DNA of 64,000 bases, taken from Siderastrea siderea. Lineage: Eukaryota; Cnidaria; Anthozoa; Scleractinia; Rhizangiidae. The position numbers and the translations under genes are program-made. A model generated the notes under the pieces. The model did not search any database. It was not told the origin of the DNA and saw nothing but the letters and a program-made list of their open reading frames with translations. Each line of letters starts with the position of its first letter. Position 1 is the stretch's first letter. The stretch is from the NCBI GenBank assembly GCA_964030785.1, contig OZ034971.1, forward strand, positions 34,840,804-34,904,803, read 5' to 3'. This document shows positions 33,101-46,683 of the stretch, one piece after another.

Positions 33101-33772
33101 GCTGGTTGTTTCTTTTTAAAGCGCTCCTGGCGCAAACCAACTTCTTCAGGTTTCTGTTCCTAGCAATGGCCATTTATGAGCAAAAAGTAAGACAACACAC
33201 GCATAAAAATGTCCCTTATTTTCCACAGGTTCTTAACGCAGTGAGCCGTGCTTAAAATGTATATTGAGGCTCACAACTCTTGCAGACACCTTTTAAGCTT
33301 CACCTTTGTTCTTTTCAAACCAGAACTACGTACATTTAGCCGGAAGCAATGACATGTTTTTATGCCATGCTTATTAAAGAAAAGGTCGATCTGAATCGAC
33401 CGTTCGAATCAAATAAAACCAACAAACGGACAAAAGTGATCACGAAGCATCCTTGTCAATGAAAATATTGGGTTTGGCTCGGTTTGCTCAATAAGACTTG
33501 CGTGTCGAAAATGGAATTGAAAACACACCTTGTAAATCGTGCTATACCAGTAAAATGCTTCAATGAATACATACTGTGTTTTCTAAAACGAAAAAAGACT
33601 TTTCTGGACTTTATGCTGTCTACTCCCATTGTCACCATCGACGTTTAGTGTCTATCTAATGTACGTGTGAATATTTTCCGAATCATATGTTTGCTAAAAC
33701 CCGTGTTGGCCCAGGAAAGAAGAATAATGAAATTAAAGGAGCGAGCATTGCATTCAAGACCCATTTATAGTC
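33101..33772. other. Unassigned
   Basis: End of the satellite and unique-looking sequence; nothing recognised. Confidence 0.35.
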
Positions 33773-34373
33773 GAAATACTCAGTGCGTTCGGCTTATTAT
33801 TTGGGAACGATTTTCATTAATCGTGAACGGATTGTATAATTGGAATCAAAATTTCACTTTCAAATTGAATGTTGTATTGTTCCAACGGTAGCCGTGTTCC
33901 AAATAAGGAGTGCTGACTGGGTTGTTATTGACATCAGGCGAATGTTCACGTGTAAGTAGCCGACTGTTAGCGGCCAGACGTATCTGACCTGATTTGTGTT
34001 CGCTCAACAAAATATTAATCGCAAGTAGTTTCACACGTGAAGAAGCTGTCTGCTGTTATAAACTGTGAAGAATACTTTCTTAAAAACAAGTGTGCTGTAA
34101 ATGCACAAGAAATGTTCCTGAAAATTAAGAAAAATTCCCTGTAATGTCAGACCGACTGAAACCGACAGCCGCTAACGGTTTCGTGTTTCGCTTGTGAACT
34201 TTTGGTTTACGTAAGTAACAAGCCAATCAACATTCGTTACTTCGCATGAGTCTACCGTTGGAAGATTTCAATCTTCAATTTAAAAGTGGAACTTTGATTT
34301 CAATAATGCGATCCGTTCCCGATTAATGAAAATTATTGCTAAATATCACGCGGAATGCGTTGAGTATTTTGAC
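33773..34373. repeat. Diverged inverted repeat, arms about 120 bp
   Basis: Left arm 33773-33890 (CATTAATCGTGAACGGATT ... CCAACGGTAG) and right arm 34252-34373 (CTACCGTTGGAAG ... CGATTAATGAAAAT) are roughly 80% complementary by eye, with about 360 bp between. Possibly an old foldback element. Confidence 0.65.
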
Positions 34374-35144
34374 TGTAAGATCTATCAGGATCAAACGGAC
34401 AGCCCTTCTCATTGATCTTACCTGAAAAGTGGGACAACACTATCATCGGTATTCTTTTATTTTTGCGGTCTTCTTTCAAGAAGAAAGAAAAGTTCAAATA
34501 CGATATTGCAAGCTTAAAGTTGCTGAATTGTCAAAAACACTCTGCAGTGAAAGTTCAAATATTTGTTATATTAACCCTTATGAGCTGCTCGGGTCGCGCG
34601 GTGCTTCAAGGCACAAGTTGGAGCTCGCTTTCTTGAAAGGGAGATTGGCACACTCCTAAGACGATATAATTTTGAAGTTACAGATGTTACCCAACTTTCA
34701 TTTTCAAAACATCGAGAATAATGCAACATCACAGGAAAGTACTACCAAGATGGTTTCATTCTAATGGTCATTTTTTTATGATTTCATTGATGGACTTAAC
34801 ATTTACAACTGTCCTGTTAAACGATTTTCCTGTTTTCTTCGACCCGAACGCCTCGTTTCCAAAAAAACAAGGTTAGATATCCTGCAACGAAATGTAAGCA
34901 TTTGCCACATCTAGATTGCGCTCCCTTAAGGTTTTAAAAATTCAAATTTCTCGTCAAGCATTTCCACCCCTTTCACATGGGAGTCCGCACATAACGGCTG
35001 CGAGTGACTGGGCTGAGTGTTGTGACGCGCATGGGAGTTCGCACTTAGTTTAGGGAAATGTTTTCTAAATTAGCTTTCACCTATCATAATTAAATAACAC
35101 AACATAAAATTCTAATGTGCTTCTAGCAGGATTCTCCAAGAATC
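34374..35144. other. Unassigned
   Basis: No gene or repeat recognised; open frames are short and overlap each other. Confidence 0.35.
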
Positions 35145-35355
35145 GATTCCTTTTAAGAGGTAGCGTTTCGCACAGCCTTATTTGTTCTTCTTCAGGCCGT
35201 AAGTTATTCTACTCCGTGTAACATGGATTGAACTGTGCCAAAGATCATTGTTAAATCCGGGCACACAGCCGCTATTTCAAAACAGACTACCATTTCAACA
35301 AAAGCAGTTCACAGCCTGAAGAAGAACAGCCAAACTGTTCGAAACGTCCCCTTTA
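35145..35355. repeat. Inverted pair with CTGAAGA...GAAAC motifs (Penelope-like / hammerhead-like)
   Basis: Plus strand 35314-35346 reads CCTGAAGAAGAACAGCC then AAACTGTTCGAAACGTCC: GAACAG and CTGTTC can pair between CTGAAGA and GAAAC. The complement of 35163-35196 has the same layout. Such blocks recur in retroelements that carry hammerhead ribozymes, such as Penelope-like elements. Ribozyme activity is only a possibility. Confidence 0.4.
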
Positions 35356-36109
35356 AAAACCATTTGAATTAAAGACAGGTCAGAATTTTACATTATTTAT
35401 TAGGAAATATAGAGAGAGTTTTCATCACGTCTACGGTAGATGCAAACGGCGGAAAAAACTACGCGAGAATGATTTTCTCACTAGTTTTCGTGTTTGCCAT
35501 GTTGTGTTAGCGGTTTTCAACGCGAAAAATCCTGTTTTTGCGTTCGTTAAGGTGAGGTATTTATGGATCCCTTTTATTGGAAAAACAAGTTGGTTGAAGA
35601 GATCGATATGTTTTCGGGGATATCTTTTTTTTTTAGAAGCGGAGTAAAATGGTAAGGAAAGGAACGGGCCTTATTATTGCAGGGTGTTTCTGCTTCAAAA
35701 TGGATTTGGCTCGTAGAAGCAAAACTTAGACTTTGCTCTTATTAGAACTTTCTTTTGAAGGATCGTTTTGGGAGGCTAATTTCTAAGGGGGCTGGGAAAG
35801 CCTAATTACTAGAGTAAAGAACTGATGTTTTTTGTTTTTTTAATAGGCTTGCCTTGTAAGCAAAAAAAATGATTCTAAGTTGTAACCAAACTGTAACGCG
35901 AATGCAATACACGCGTTCTTTAAACAGTATTCAGAGAACTACAAAAACAATAAAAATAGGTTCTGTAGTCATCAAATGAAATCCCAAAGAGGGAAAAGGA
36001 CGTGTTATAATCTGCCATCTGCGTTGTACAATCTTGCGTAGTTTTACAGTTTTTCAATAATTTACTATCTCGTATCTCGAACTCAAATATCTCTAATATT
36101 TCCCCCGCT
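35356..36109. other. Unassigned
   Basis: Nothing recognised. Confidence 0.35.
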
Positions 36110-38099
36110 ATTTCCTGCAGATTGTGATTTCACGTGGCCTCAGTTAGGACTCAAGCAACAGGAAACAACGTCGCATCAAATCAATCATTTATTTACCCAA
36201 TTAGCGTCTATGGACTAAGAAACTCGTTAAAAGTATGTACGTGCCACTAAAACGTATAAAAATTAAAACAATAAAACCTATTCAAAGCTATAAGAACGTA
36301 GTTACATAATGCGCCAAACTTCACATGCACAGTTATGACTTGAATCCTGTTTGAGAACAGTCGAACCTCCCTGAATGAGCATCTCTCATTAGCGACCACT
36401 AACCCATAATAAGAGATTTTTCTCTTTTCATCCATATTTTCATTCGCTCTTTTCAGTCTTGTCAGTCCTATATCCAGTCTTCTCGTAATAAACTACCACT
36501 TTTTCTATGAAACATGTTATTAAACTATCGCTTCTGCTTTGTTTTGTTTTGTGTGTGTGTGTGTGTTTTTTTTAGGGGGCGAGGGGTCGCTTATAAGAGG
36601 TTTGATCATATTGATTTTTGCCTACAACAGCTCTGCTCAGTGAATTACTTCGTTGGAATAACAAACAGAGTGGACAATCAAATATTCCGTATCGAGGCCC
36701 ATGGACCTTTTTTATGCACATACAGACAGATGTTTTTATCATGGTTCAGTTTCGTTGCAGTTATAGTTATGATAGCATTTTTTTTTGAGCAAAGCAAAAA
36801 CGGCGATATCGGTTTTACAACTGCATGCCCACACAATAATACAATATATTAAGATAATAAGGATAAACATGTAAAAAACAGTAAAGAGTGAATACACAGC
36901 TTTAGGAATAACATGCGTAATAAACTTTTGTCTCCTTTCAAGGCTTACTAGCGTGTGAGACAAGCAGCTACGTAAAACGTTTCTTTAGACTAAATGAATA
37001 CCTTTATGAAACGGTTTAACAGTATTAACTCCAATTTACGCTCAGGGTGTTGATTGCAAGCTCTTTCATAAGGAGGGAGCGCTTCTTTATTCGAATCGTT
37101 AAGTGATATGGCGTTTCTGCTCTTGGTGTTACCTTTGGAATTGAAAAGGCCTGTATGTTCGTGGAATTCCCCACTTCCAATCTCAAGACCTCCTTTGTTA
37201 ACATAAGATGAGCAGTAACAAGTTTGAGGATGTTAAGAACACCTCAAGTCGTCTGTTTCTTCCTGAGAACTTCATGCGGGAGTTCATTTCATTTTACTTC
37301 ATTCGGGTAAATAGATGTACAAGAAGTACACTTACTTCTCTTTAAAAAAATGTTACTTAGTACGTTTTATTTCCTTCTGATTCATGCAAGAACTATATAG
37401 TAACTTTCAAAGAGTTATTTTCAATCTAAATAGGTCCAAAAGAAACATTTTTAGTGTTTTTCTAGTGTCTTTAGAGTGTTGTCTTGAATTTAACTCAACT
37501 ACACAGTGTATTACTCATATTTGGTCTAACAATAGCTCTAAATGAAGTCTTCACCTCTGGGATTTAACTCCCTGACTTCAAGAGTTACTTTAACACCTTT
37601 TAAAATTTGTCTGTCCATAGAACGTCACTAGATGGAGTTTTATACCTTCCTTACGATATGCATAGAGACATTTTACATGTAGGCTTGGAGGACATTATGA
37701 TTATTATTTTTTTGAAATGACTTTTGTGCCTCTATCATACTCAAAATGCTTATAATACAAAATAACAGATTTCAAGTAGGGTCTCGAAGAAAGACTAAAC
37801 CGTGATTAGTTTTAAGCTATTTTATGACAAAATGGCAGACTGAACTGACCAAAATAATGGCCCAACTTTTTCAAATTGCCACCCATTTCCATCCATTTCC
37901 ATCCATCTTAATTATGCATGAGCAGCTACTGTGATAGATTCAGTACACTAGTATTGTGACCTTTAATATAAGAAACTGGCCAATTATTTCTTTTTGTTTT
38001 CGTAAGTGCACATTTTTTTTATTTTTTGGTAAATTCTCAAAGATACTAAGCTAGCTGACATACACGGAGTATATGTATTCTAGCATGGTTCCCACTTGC

Positions 38100-38630
38100 T
38101 CTATAGTATCAACCACCGTCCGCTTAGCTCTGTTCGTAGGGTGCCAGACTGCAAGGCGGGAGATCGGGGGTTCCAATCCCAACTAGACCACTGACCAGGG
38201 TCTTTAAAATCTTGTCTCATTTCAGATGATCGTATTATTGAACAGAGATATAAAGCCGTTCGCTTTGTCTCCTACTCCTGGTCATACTAAATTGCTAATG
38301 ATGTTATAAAGCCCACATCATTGTTGAACATAGTAGGGGATGTGGGTCCCATTCTAGCCTGTCAATTCATGTGCCGGAAAGGTGAGATGGGTTCACTGAC
38401 ATCGGTATGGTTTTGCTGAAGACCGCTCTCACTGTTCAACTGTTGTAAAGCGCAATGCTAGGGTAAGAACATACATCACTGTTCGATAGGGTAGGGAACG
38501 TAGTTTCCGGTCTGGCCTGTTAATCCATGGGTTGCATAGGTGAAGTGAGTTCACGAATAGACTGACATGTTCATTATCTGCAATTTGCTCACGTCTGGTA
38601 TCATCCCTCAACTGTTACAAAGCGCATTTG
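38100..38630 (+). mobile_element. tRNA-derived SINE, copy in segment B, internally duplicated
   Basis: Head TCCGCTTAGCTCTGTTCGTA and B-box-like GGTTCCAATCCC (about 38170), homologous to 23895-24240. The 3' part, about 38297-38400, is repeated at about 38470-38560 (ACATCA...GTTGAACATAG / ACATCA...GTTCGATAGGG). Confidence 0.65.
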
Positions 38631-39534
38631 AACACGCAGCTGTATAGATATGGAAAATCCGTATATAATTCTCATTGCTATTATCATTACAGTGACAGTT
38701 ATAAAATATGGGGCAATATAAAATGTGTGGGAATAGACGTGGCAAAAGCACACGCATTGGGCGTCCCTTTATGGCTCTTTCTGCTTGTGCTTAGTGGAAA
38801 CCTCCAGGTGATTATTCTTCTGCTTAAGCTTATTTCACAAGTGGGAAACATGCTTAAATATTAGCTTATTTTTCTTTTTATTAACTTGAAAGTCAGTAAA
38901 TTTTCATCGCTATCCACGCTCTTCTTACCAGCAAAGCCGGCAAATTCACTACAAAGTGCCTTCACGTACAACTGTCTAGTAATTTTATGCTCCCCTGAAT
39001 GAATACACTCTTTTTATTTTATAAGAACCATGTTTAGAAGAACGTTGAGACTGAGATTTGCGCCCAAATTTAAGAAAATGTATGGGCTAAAATAAGAACA
39101 TCCTCAAGCTCAGCCAAATTTTACGGGTTCTTTTGTAAAAAGAGTGTATTAGCCATGACCGTTGTAGTAGATTCAGTGCCTGACGTTTTCATTGGTGGTG
39201 AACACGGTTTGGCTCAGGTACATTCCTAATGGCTCCAAGTTATCATTGCTGTTCTTGTCGCCGTTTTTGTGCCATTTTTGTATTTCCGTCTTCGTTATTT
39301 TTCTTCATCTCTTTCACCAGGTATCTCACCACTAGCTTCTTAATTGTTTCGATCCGTGCCTAGTCAAAAAGACGAGAAACACGATGTACACTTATTCTTA
39401 CTACTTCAACTGATGTGACATTTTCGCGCAATTTTGCCCTTGGTATTAGCTTCGGCGGTATGACTCAACAAGCTACCGCAAGCTTCTTACAAGTTGCTAC
39501 AGATATGATTTATTGAGATTGATGAATAAATGAG

Positions 39535-41190
39535 TTTGAACGACTTAGATCACTATTGGTAAGAGGATGGGGCCCGGAGTCGGGCGGAGTAAAAACGGGA
39601 GGGATATGAAGTAAAAGCGGGGAAAGCAAAGTGGAAAGCGAGGGAGTGGAAAACCGTGATGTCTCCTGGGAGTTTCCCCTGGATCTACCACTGAAGTGGT
39701 AGTATGCTGGACCGATGGTAAAGAATTTTTTTTATTTGGGGGGGGGGGGGGGGGTTACATTTTACACTTTAGTCATCGAAGAGAGGTGAAAAACGTTTAT
39801 TTTTATTCAAAAACGGGTTGACCACACACTAGTTCTGAAGCCGTGTCTAGTATCCGTAGTAACCTATTTCCACCTAACTTCCTCAAAATGTGTCTAAGGG
39901 ATATGCGTGCAGCAATTGAAAACGGCAGGTGCTGATCCTCTTAACACATGGAAGAAAACCTTTCTAGGGTGTGGGATCCACACTCCCTCCCACTTCCGAG
40001 GGTAAAGTATGTACTTCGGACAGAGACCACTAGACAATACCACTGGAAAAGGCACCTTTTATTTAGCAAACCCTGTAAATTTAAGTGGTTTATGTTGTCT
40101 ATAACGATAAAAGTCAGCGAAATTCGAAATGTCCACAGACGATTGCATGGCTGTGCTGGCTTATGGGAAACACGTGGACAAGTATCTTTACTCCGATTAC
40201 AAACTCTTAAGTTCAGGGGTCTACAACTTTGCATGCAGACAAGAAACAACGCTCAAATTAACAAGTTTTGCAAATGCTGGGGAGCTTTTTTGGTGGTTTT
40301 TCTGTCTGGACCAAAGACTAAACCACGATGGTCTATTTCACAAGGGGTATAATTATAAAGTCAAATCTAGCTCATAAGGGCTACTGCTGGATCCTTTCCA
40401 CTGGTATCGCAAAGGTCACATGTTCAAAACTCAGCAGCTTGACTTCTTGTGTTATCATTTTTAGACTTATTGAAAACCAGACGCGGATTATTAACCTGCG
40501 ATTTTAAACTCAATCTGTTGTTGCACTGCTGACATTGGCAACTAAGCTAAAAAAACTGTATGTTGGGGTATTTAGCAGCTAACTTTAAACTGAAGAGAAT
40601 TCAAAAGGGCAACATTATAACTAAACATTAAAATAAAAATTGTTCTCGCTTCCTACCTTTTTATGATCATTGTTTTCTGTGTTATCATCTTGGCCCTTAT
40701 TTCAATAAATATAACAACAAGATGTAAATTAAATTTAGGAGAGTATTTATATTAATATTGCAATTGACCGATTTTAAAAAAGTATTCGATACGATCCTCT
40801 TTTGCTGTATTGCTGTAAAAGCACACTTTCAAAACCACGATTTAGAGTCCATTATTGTAGCAGGTTATATTCAATAATTCCTCTTTGCACGATCTTCTGC
40901 TCCTGTCAGTAACTAAATAATTTCCGCAAATTGCAATGGACATTTCCAGACAGTTTACTCCGAACACACTAGAACATGCACACCCCACAAGCCTTTCACA
41001 AGACTACCAAAATAAAGCGACGACAAACGAAGACTTCCAACGTTCACTAGCTAATTAACATAAATTCAACTAGCATTTTTAAGTCGGCTGTAAATGCTCC
41101 TTCTCAACACTTATTTTAATTCTAAATTTATTTCTCATTTTTTTAAGCTCTTCACATACACATGTACTAATAGTTTGTTTCAAACTGCAC
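39535..41190. other. Segment B sequence, no gene
   Basis: Partly alignable with segment A (about 26880-27190), partly B-specific. A G run lies at 39739-39754. Overlapping open frames on both strands at 39941-40377 show no recognisable domain. Confidence 0.4.
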
Positions 41191-41196
41191 AGTTAA

Positions 41197-42174
41197 CCCT
41201 ATTCGCACCGGTGGGGGGGAAGGAGGGGGAGGGAAGGGGAGCTTTAAATGCCCTTCTCAACTTTGAATTTGTGTAATTTCGTAACCATTTATGCTATTAC
41301 CACTAAATTTTGTAACTTTTCCTAAAATTTAACTGAGAACATTTTGACATGAGTTTCTTGTGTTCAACAAACTTGGCGTTGCCATAGCAACCACTCTGTG
41401 ACAGGCATGTTTTTTGTCAAAAATCATGATTCTCGCTTTAGTCGCTACTATTTTAATGTTTTCTAATCAAATTTGTGTTTTTACATTAATTGTAGCAACA
41501 ATTTGTCATTTATCATTTCTTTACTAGACAAAGGAACTTAGTACTTATTTGAGGAAAACTTCAAATTCAAAACGTGAAAATCCAAGATGGCGGACTTAAC
41601 TGGTAAAAAAAGTGATTTCTCGCTATAATTTCACTGTTCGCCATAAATTTCAAGTTTACGACATTGTTAATTAATGTTAATTAATTAATTAAACTTTTTA
41701 CAATCAACTGGCTTCATTTTCTTGTTTATTAAATGAAGCAGATTAATTAACAGAAATTCAAGATGGCGGATACAAGATGGCAGATCCAAGATGACGGACA
41801 CCAAAATGGCCATTTTATCTCTAATATGAAATGTATCTGCACAATTTCATGTCTTCCAAAACTACACATTCAGAAAACATATTATAGATGCCCTTTATAC
41901 CCAACAAAAGTATTTTTACTCCTTCAGGTACAGTATTCAGTAAAGTCATTGCTTTAGAGCTTCTAAGTGAATCATTGAGAAACAAATGGCGTCATAATGA
42001 CGTCACATCACGTCACAGTGACATCACAGTATCTCTAGTGATTAGAATTAACGCGTACACTATCCTGTGCAAATCTGGTGGCCATAGCTTAAGCGGATTT
42101 ACAGTTACATAGTGCCCCCCCCCCCTCCCGCGCCTTTGTCCCAGAAGGTGGAAAAAAGGCCGGTCTGAATAGTG
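41197..42174. mobile_element. 978-bp TTAA MITE (piggyBac-like ends)
   Basis: TTAA|CCCTATTCGCACCGG at the left and CCGGTCTGAATAGTG|TTAA at the right (41193-41196, 42175-42178). It shares internal blocks with 32224-32732 (TTTTCCTAAAATTTA and GCCATAGCAACC), so both belong to one family. Contains several AAGATGGCGGA motifs. No coding capacity. Confidence 0.82.
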
Positions 42175-42728
42175 TTAAACTTGCAGACTGCTCGCTTTAG
42201 GATTTTGAAAGTAACTAATACAGATGTAGTTTCGCTAGGCCATCACTTGGATTTGTAAACATTTTGGGAATCTGAAATATTTGCGCCGTATCCTATCCCA
42301 TGATAAGATTCATCTTGGACCTTAGATATGGGACAAACTTTAATTTAACAAGGATTTTTTTCTACTTACTGTTAAGGGAGTAGTGGGCATCCCGAGTTCC
42401 ACTTCTGAACTGCTTATAGCTTGGTTTCTATGTCCTCTAGACCTTTGCTCTAAACCGTTGGGAGGATGATCCTTTTCTTTTTTCCGTGAAAAGATCTTCT
42501 GTGAAAAGAGAAGTTTATTGAACGAATGTAAACTACAAGCACATTCAAAACTTCTGCAAGTGCTGGCTCCAAGGTATAATCCTAACCTTCAGTTTCGTTA
42601 TCAAATTTAGTATTCAGTTTTCTACTTACGCAAAAGTAGAAGAATTCATTCAAACTCAACTGCAAGGACAAAATCAAAGCACTTCCATAGTTGTACTCGC
42701 GCTGGCTTTTTATTGGGTTCTTCTCGAA

Positions 42729-45700
42729 CATTTAAGGATAAAAATTAGCGAGAAAAGTTTAACACAACGTTTCGATGTCTCCATGACATCATTTTCAAGT
42801 GAGAAAATAAAATATAGATGAGTTAATATATACAAGGTGAGGTGTTAAAAAAGTAAACAATAAGTAACATATTTGGCGTGTAATTGTGTGTGCATGGTAA
42901 GTATGTCTAAATAAATAGTTTTGCGCGGATAGAGTCCGATTGCGTGTTCAGTTTTGGTTTTTTCTTCTTTATAAACAACATTTCGTAAATTAAACAGTCC
43001 AATTTTCCGCTGCATTTCTTGAGGACGGAAAAGTTGCTATTTAATGCCGTGGACGTTCTAAAGAACGACCACGGCATATCATTAAAGCCATTGGCGACCT
43101 CAATAGCAACTTTTCCGTCCTCAAGAAATGCGGTGGAAAATTGGACTGTTTAAGGACGGTGGCCCCTAATAGGAAGGCATTTTTTCTTATTTGTCCCCAT
43201 GTGGGATTTGTTCCTCGTACCTAAGGCTGTTAAAATCCAAAAAGAAAATGGGGGGTTACCGGGCATTTTTCAGAGATAATTAGGCCCAAATATGGTAAAA
43301 AAAGTGCTGATTGAGCATTTTTAAAAAATTAGGAAAAATAACTTTTTCAAATAAAAGATAGCCATTATTTGACTTAACAAGGAGATGAAGAGGTCTAAAC
43401 TGATAGGTGCTTTGTAATGAATAACAAAGATACAATTCTCAACATGCTGCCGAATTCTATATGCGAATTTCCTGTTCTTGGCGGGCCATTATTTGACCCA
43501 GTAGATTGGAACGTTTTGTAAAATTACTTTTGACAGACGGTTTTTCTTCTGAAAAAAAGTATTTCACAATACCGAACAGTTGTCCTGCTTTTGATTGATT
43601 ACATAAAAACTAGGGGTAACCGTGCATTTTAAAAAGTTAACTTTACTTTTTCCTAACTCACGCACGACATGTTTTCCATCAGTGACGATTTTCTTGACGC
43701 TCTCCTCCCCGGTGGGGAATAAAATGTAAGTCGAAGTGATGGATGCTGGGAATCGAAGATGGGGGAGCGGACTCGTGGTGAAAGGATGCAGCAAAGCAAA
43801 ATCCCCGTAAAACATCGATTGATTTTATCTCTGCCAACTGTATGGGGATTTTACAATTGCCTTATCAAAGAATATACTATAACGGAGTGCCGTTAGGCGA
43901 TTTCATTGTTCAAGGAATGTTGTGCAGCGAGAATCTTGATTGCTGTTTACATGCTTGGAAGTTCTAGAAGGCTACTGCAAATTGTCAGTGGGGTCAGACC
44001 AAGCCTGTTATATATATATAGCTAGGCTAGCTAGCCAAACCCTGGAGCTCCCATAAATAAGCTGGTGTTCGTTTCTCAAAAAACCCGAAAACTCTTCGGG
44101 CCCAAAATTTTTGCGGGGCTAGTTTCGGGCGCGATGTTCTTTCAAAAGTGTTTGCACAACGCCGCAAATTTTAGCAAAATTTTCCCGCGAATTGCTTCAC
44201 AACAATCCGAACTCGAAAGTCACACTACTGTTGTTATTAATTTTTTTCGAGCTTCAAACTGTCTGCATGAAATATTTTCTTCTTCTTGCGCCGTGTTCCT
44301 TGGTTTTCACAATGTTTCAATATTCTGTCATTTAACTGTCAAGGCGTGTCAAATCATCTCAGACTTTTTGGCTGTTTGTTTGAATGAACTGGAAACGTCG
44401 CTTATCTACAGCAGCTAAATATAACTTATTGTTTTGGGTTTTCATCGTGTTCGGATCTTGACAAATATTAATTAAACACGAAATACCACTAAATCGGAAT
44501 CTGTAGCTCTGAAGCGAACTAACCTAGCTGTAATCAAAAGTTGAAATTTCTCGTCAAGTTTTCGATTTGTTCCTTCTCATTCCGCTAGATCGCTCGGTGG
44601 AGTTATCAAAATCGGCTACTCGTCTACTTCAGCAGGTCAACCTGATTTCATTCCATCGGTTGCTACAGTTTATAACAGCTATCGACATTTTTCCAGACCG
44701 AGAGGAGGTAGGTTTTCTTTTCAATATTTCGTAGACTATCGGGCGGGTCAGTTAGGTGCCGCTTTTGTTTTTCTTTCAAGAAGTTGCTTCACAATTTGTT
44801 TACGCTTTTGACTCTTTCTAATCTCTTAAGAACAAATTACAAATGGAAAGATTTTTCATCGGATGTAAGCCTTAGATACGTTTCCTTTCCCTCTGCTAAG
44901 AAAATGCCACACGTGGAAATGACAACATGTTAGTACCTTAAAAATAGGAGTGATTATTTCACTGCAAAAGATCTGAAATACAATACTGCTCGTAAGTGTC
45001 TGAAACTTTCGGTTTTCGCGTTAGGTGAGACAGTTTCAATCTAGACAAGTAGTTTGCTTCAAATTTGTCCTCTAGACAGTTCTTTTTACGACTTTCATTT
45101 TGAAACACTGTTTTAAAAGCATTCTAAAAGGGAGAGAGGAAGGCCATGCCATCATAAAACTTCGTACTTTTCTACTAATTGTTCTGCGTTTTCATCCTGA
45201 TCACGCTAAACACTCATACACTGGAGTGCATTTGTGGTTTGTAAAGATTCTTCTCAACTCATTGGCCCCTAAAATACAGTACATTTCAGTCGTTATTCGC
45301 CAAAAGATGAAAAACGACAATGGGAAATCATAAAGGCAAAAACAGAATGCGGACCGCTGAGGAAACAGTGAAGTTGGCCTATTTTTCTTCCAAAACTAGA
45401 CTTCAGCACAACTTTCACGGGCAGCTCTTCTTCCAGCATTCTTTGGAAAGCTAATTAACTTCAAGGAGAGTACTCGTGAAACTACAGTTGCTCTAATAAT
45501 GCCATTTTAACTTGCTGCCGGTAGCGACTTCATAGATTTGTCAATGTAAAAACGAATTTCTTACTGATTCGTATGCATCCTGCTGGCTGTTAAGTTCTGT
45601 CAACCATCAAACAACTTGGCTAAAATAAATAGTATTGCTACCGGCGGCATCTGGCAGTTTACCGGCAAAAATTACCCAAAAAAGGTTTTTGAAAGCTTCC

Positions 45701-46683
45701 AAGCACATGTAAATTATGGAGGAAAATGGCACAAGTTTTCCGCCTGGGAAGTGTTATTCGGCAAAGTGATTTAACTCGCGATCAGTTGCTGTATTATTTT
45801 GTTCCAAAGATTTAAAAAATTACTCGGAAGCAATTCCATTCGATCATTCGCTTTAACATCTTAAGAATATCATTTTCAACATAGGAAGTCTCTCAATTAA
45901 ACAATTCTTATAATATGTAAATCCACAATCAAATTGGTAATTTACTTTACCGTGGAAGTAGAAGCGAAGTATTTGAGAATTTAACCGAAAGGTTGACGCT
46001 CTCGTGGCCTTTTCAGAAGGTCGCTTTCCAGACATCCTCTGAAAAACAAGTCTGTTCAGCTAACACGCCGAGATCCACTGTTCGTCTACCTTCTCGCCAA
46101 GTCAACTTCGTCCCTTCCGCGCTACGTTCCTTGTTTCACTTGTTGTGGGAAGCCGGTGTCGATGTTCGTTTTTTGTCGTGCAAGCGCTGGCGCTTCGACG
46201 GCCTGGATTCTTTCATTAACCTACCATTTCGTTTATGGTTTCCCGTTCCCCATTTGCGGGTCAACACTCCCACAGCGGAAGCGAAATACAAAAACAACAA
46301 CTCAATGCACCTAAAATTTTATTTTCGCACCACTGCACATACAGGAATCGCGAGATCGCGCGGGATGAACGCGTGATGCGCAGAAAATGTGCGCGTTAGC
46401 AAAATGGGCCACCGTCCTTAATTTACGAAATGTTGTTTATAAAGAAGAAGAAACCAAAACTGAACACGCAATCGGACTCTATCCGCGCAAAACAATTTAT
46501 TTAGACATACTTACCATGTACACACAATTACACGCCAAATATGTTACTTATTGTTTACTGTTTTAACACCTCACCTTGTATATATTAACTCATCTATATT
46601 TTATTTTCTCACTTGAAAATGATGTCATGGAGACATCGAAACGTTGTGATAAACTTTTCTCGCTAATTTTTATCCTTAAATGT
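42729..46683. mobile_element. Foldback element split by a later TTAA insertion
   Basis: Left arm 42729 to about 43045 (ACATTTAAGGATAAAAATTA ... ATTTCTTGAGGACGG) and right arm (43105-43150 continuing at 46420-46683, TTTTTATCCTTAAATGT) are complementary, around a small inner hairpin (GCCGTGG...CCACGGC, 43053-43075). Removing 43154-46417 plus one TTAA restores the palindrome, so the foldback is the older element. Arms contain GATGTC...GACATCGAAACG. Confidence 0.8.
43154..46417. mobile_element. 3.26-kb TTAA element nested in the foldback
   Basis: Inverted ends GGACGGTGGCCC (12 bp), TTAA on both sides (43150-43153, 46418-46421). Open frames inside (44065-44418, 45993-46376) are short and unrecognised; no transposase seen. 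Purine 5' ends again point to a Kolobok-like, non-autonomous element. Confidence 0.78.

Noticed and set aside
39941..40377. Three overlapping open frames of 80-134 codons
   Set aside because: Different frames over the same non-coding-looking stretch, with no domain or splice support.
44065..46376. Frames of 117 and 127 codons inside the TTAA element
   Set aside because: No similarity recognised; composition like the surrounding element. Not enough to call genes.
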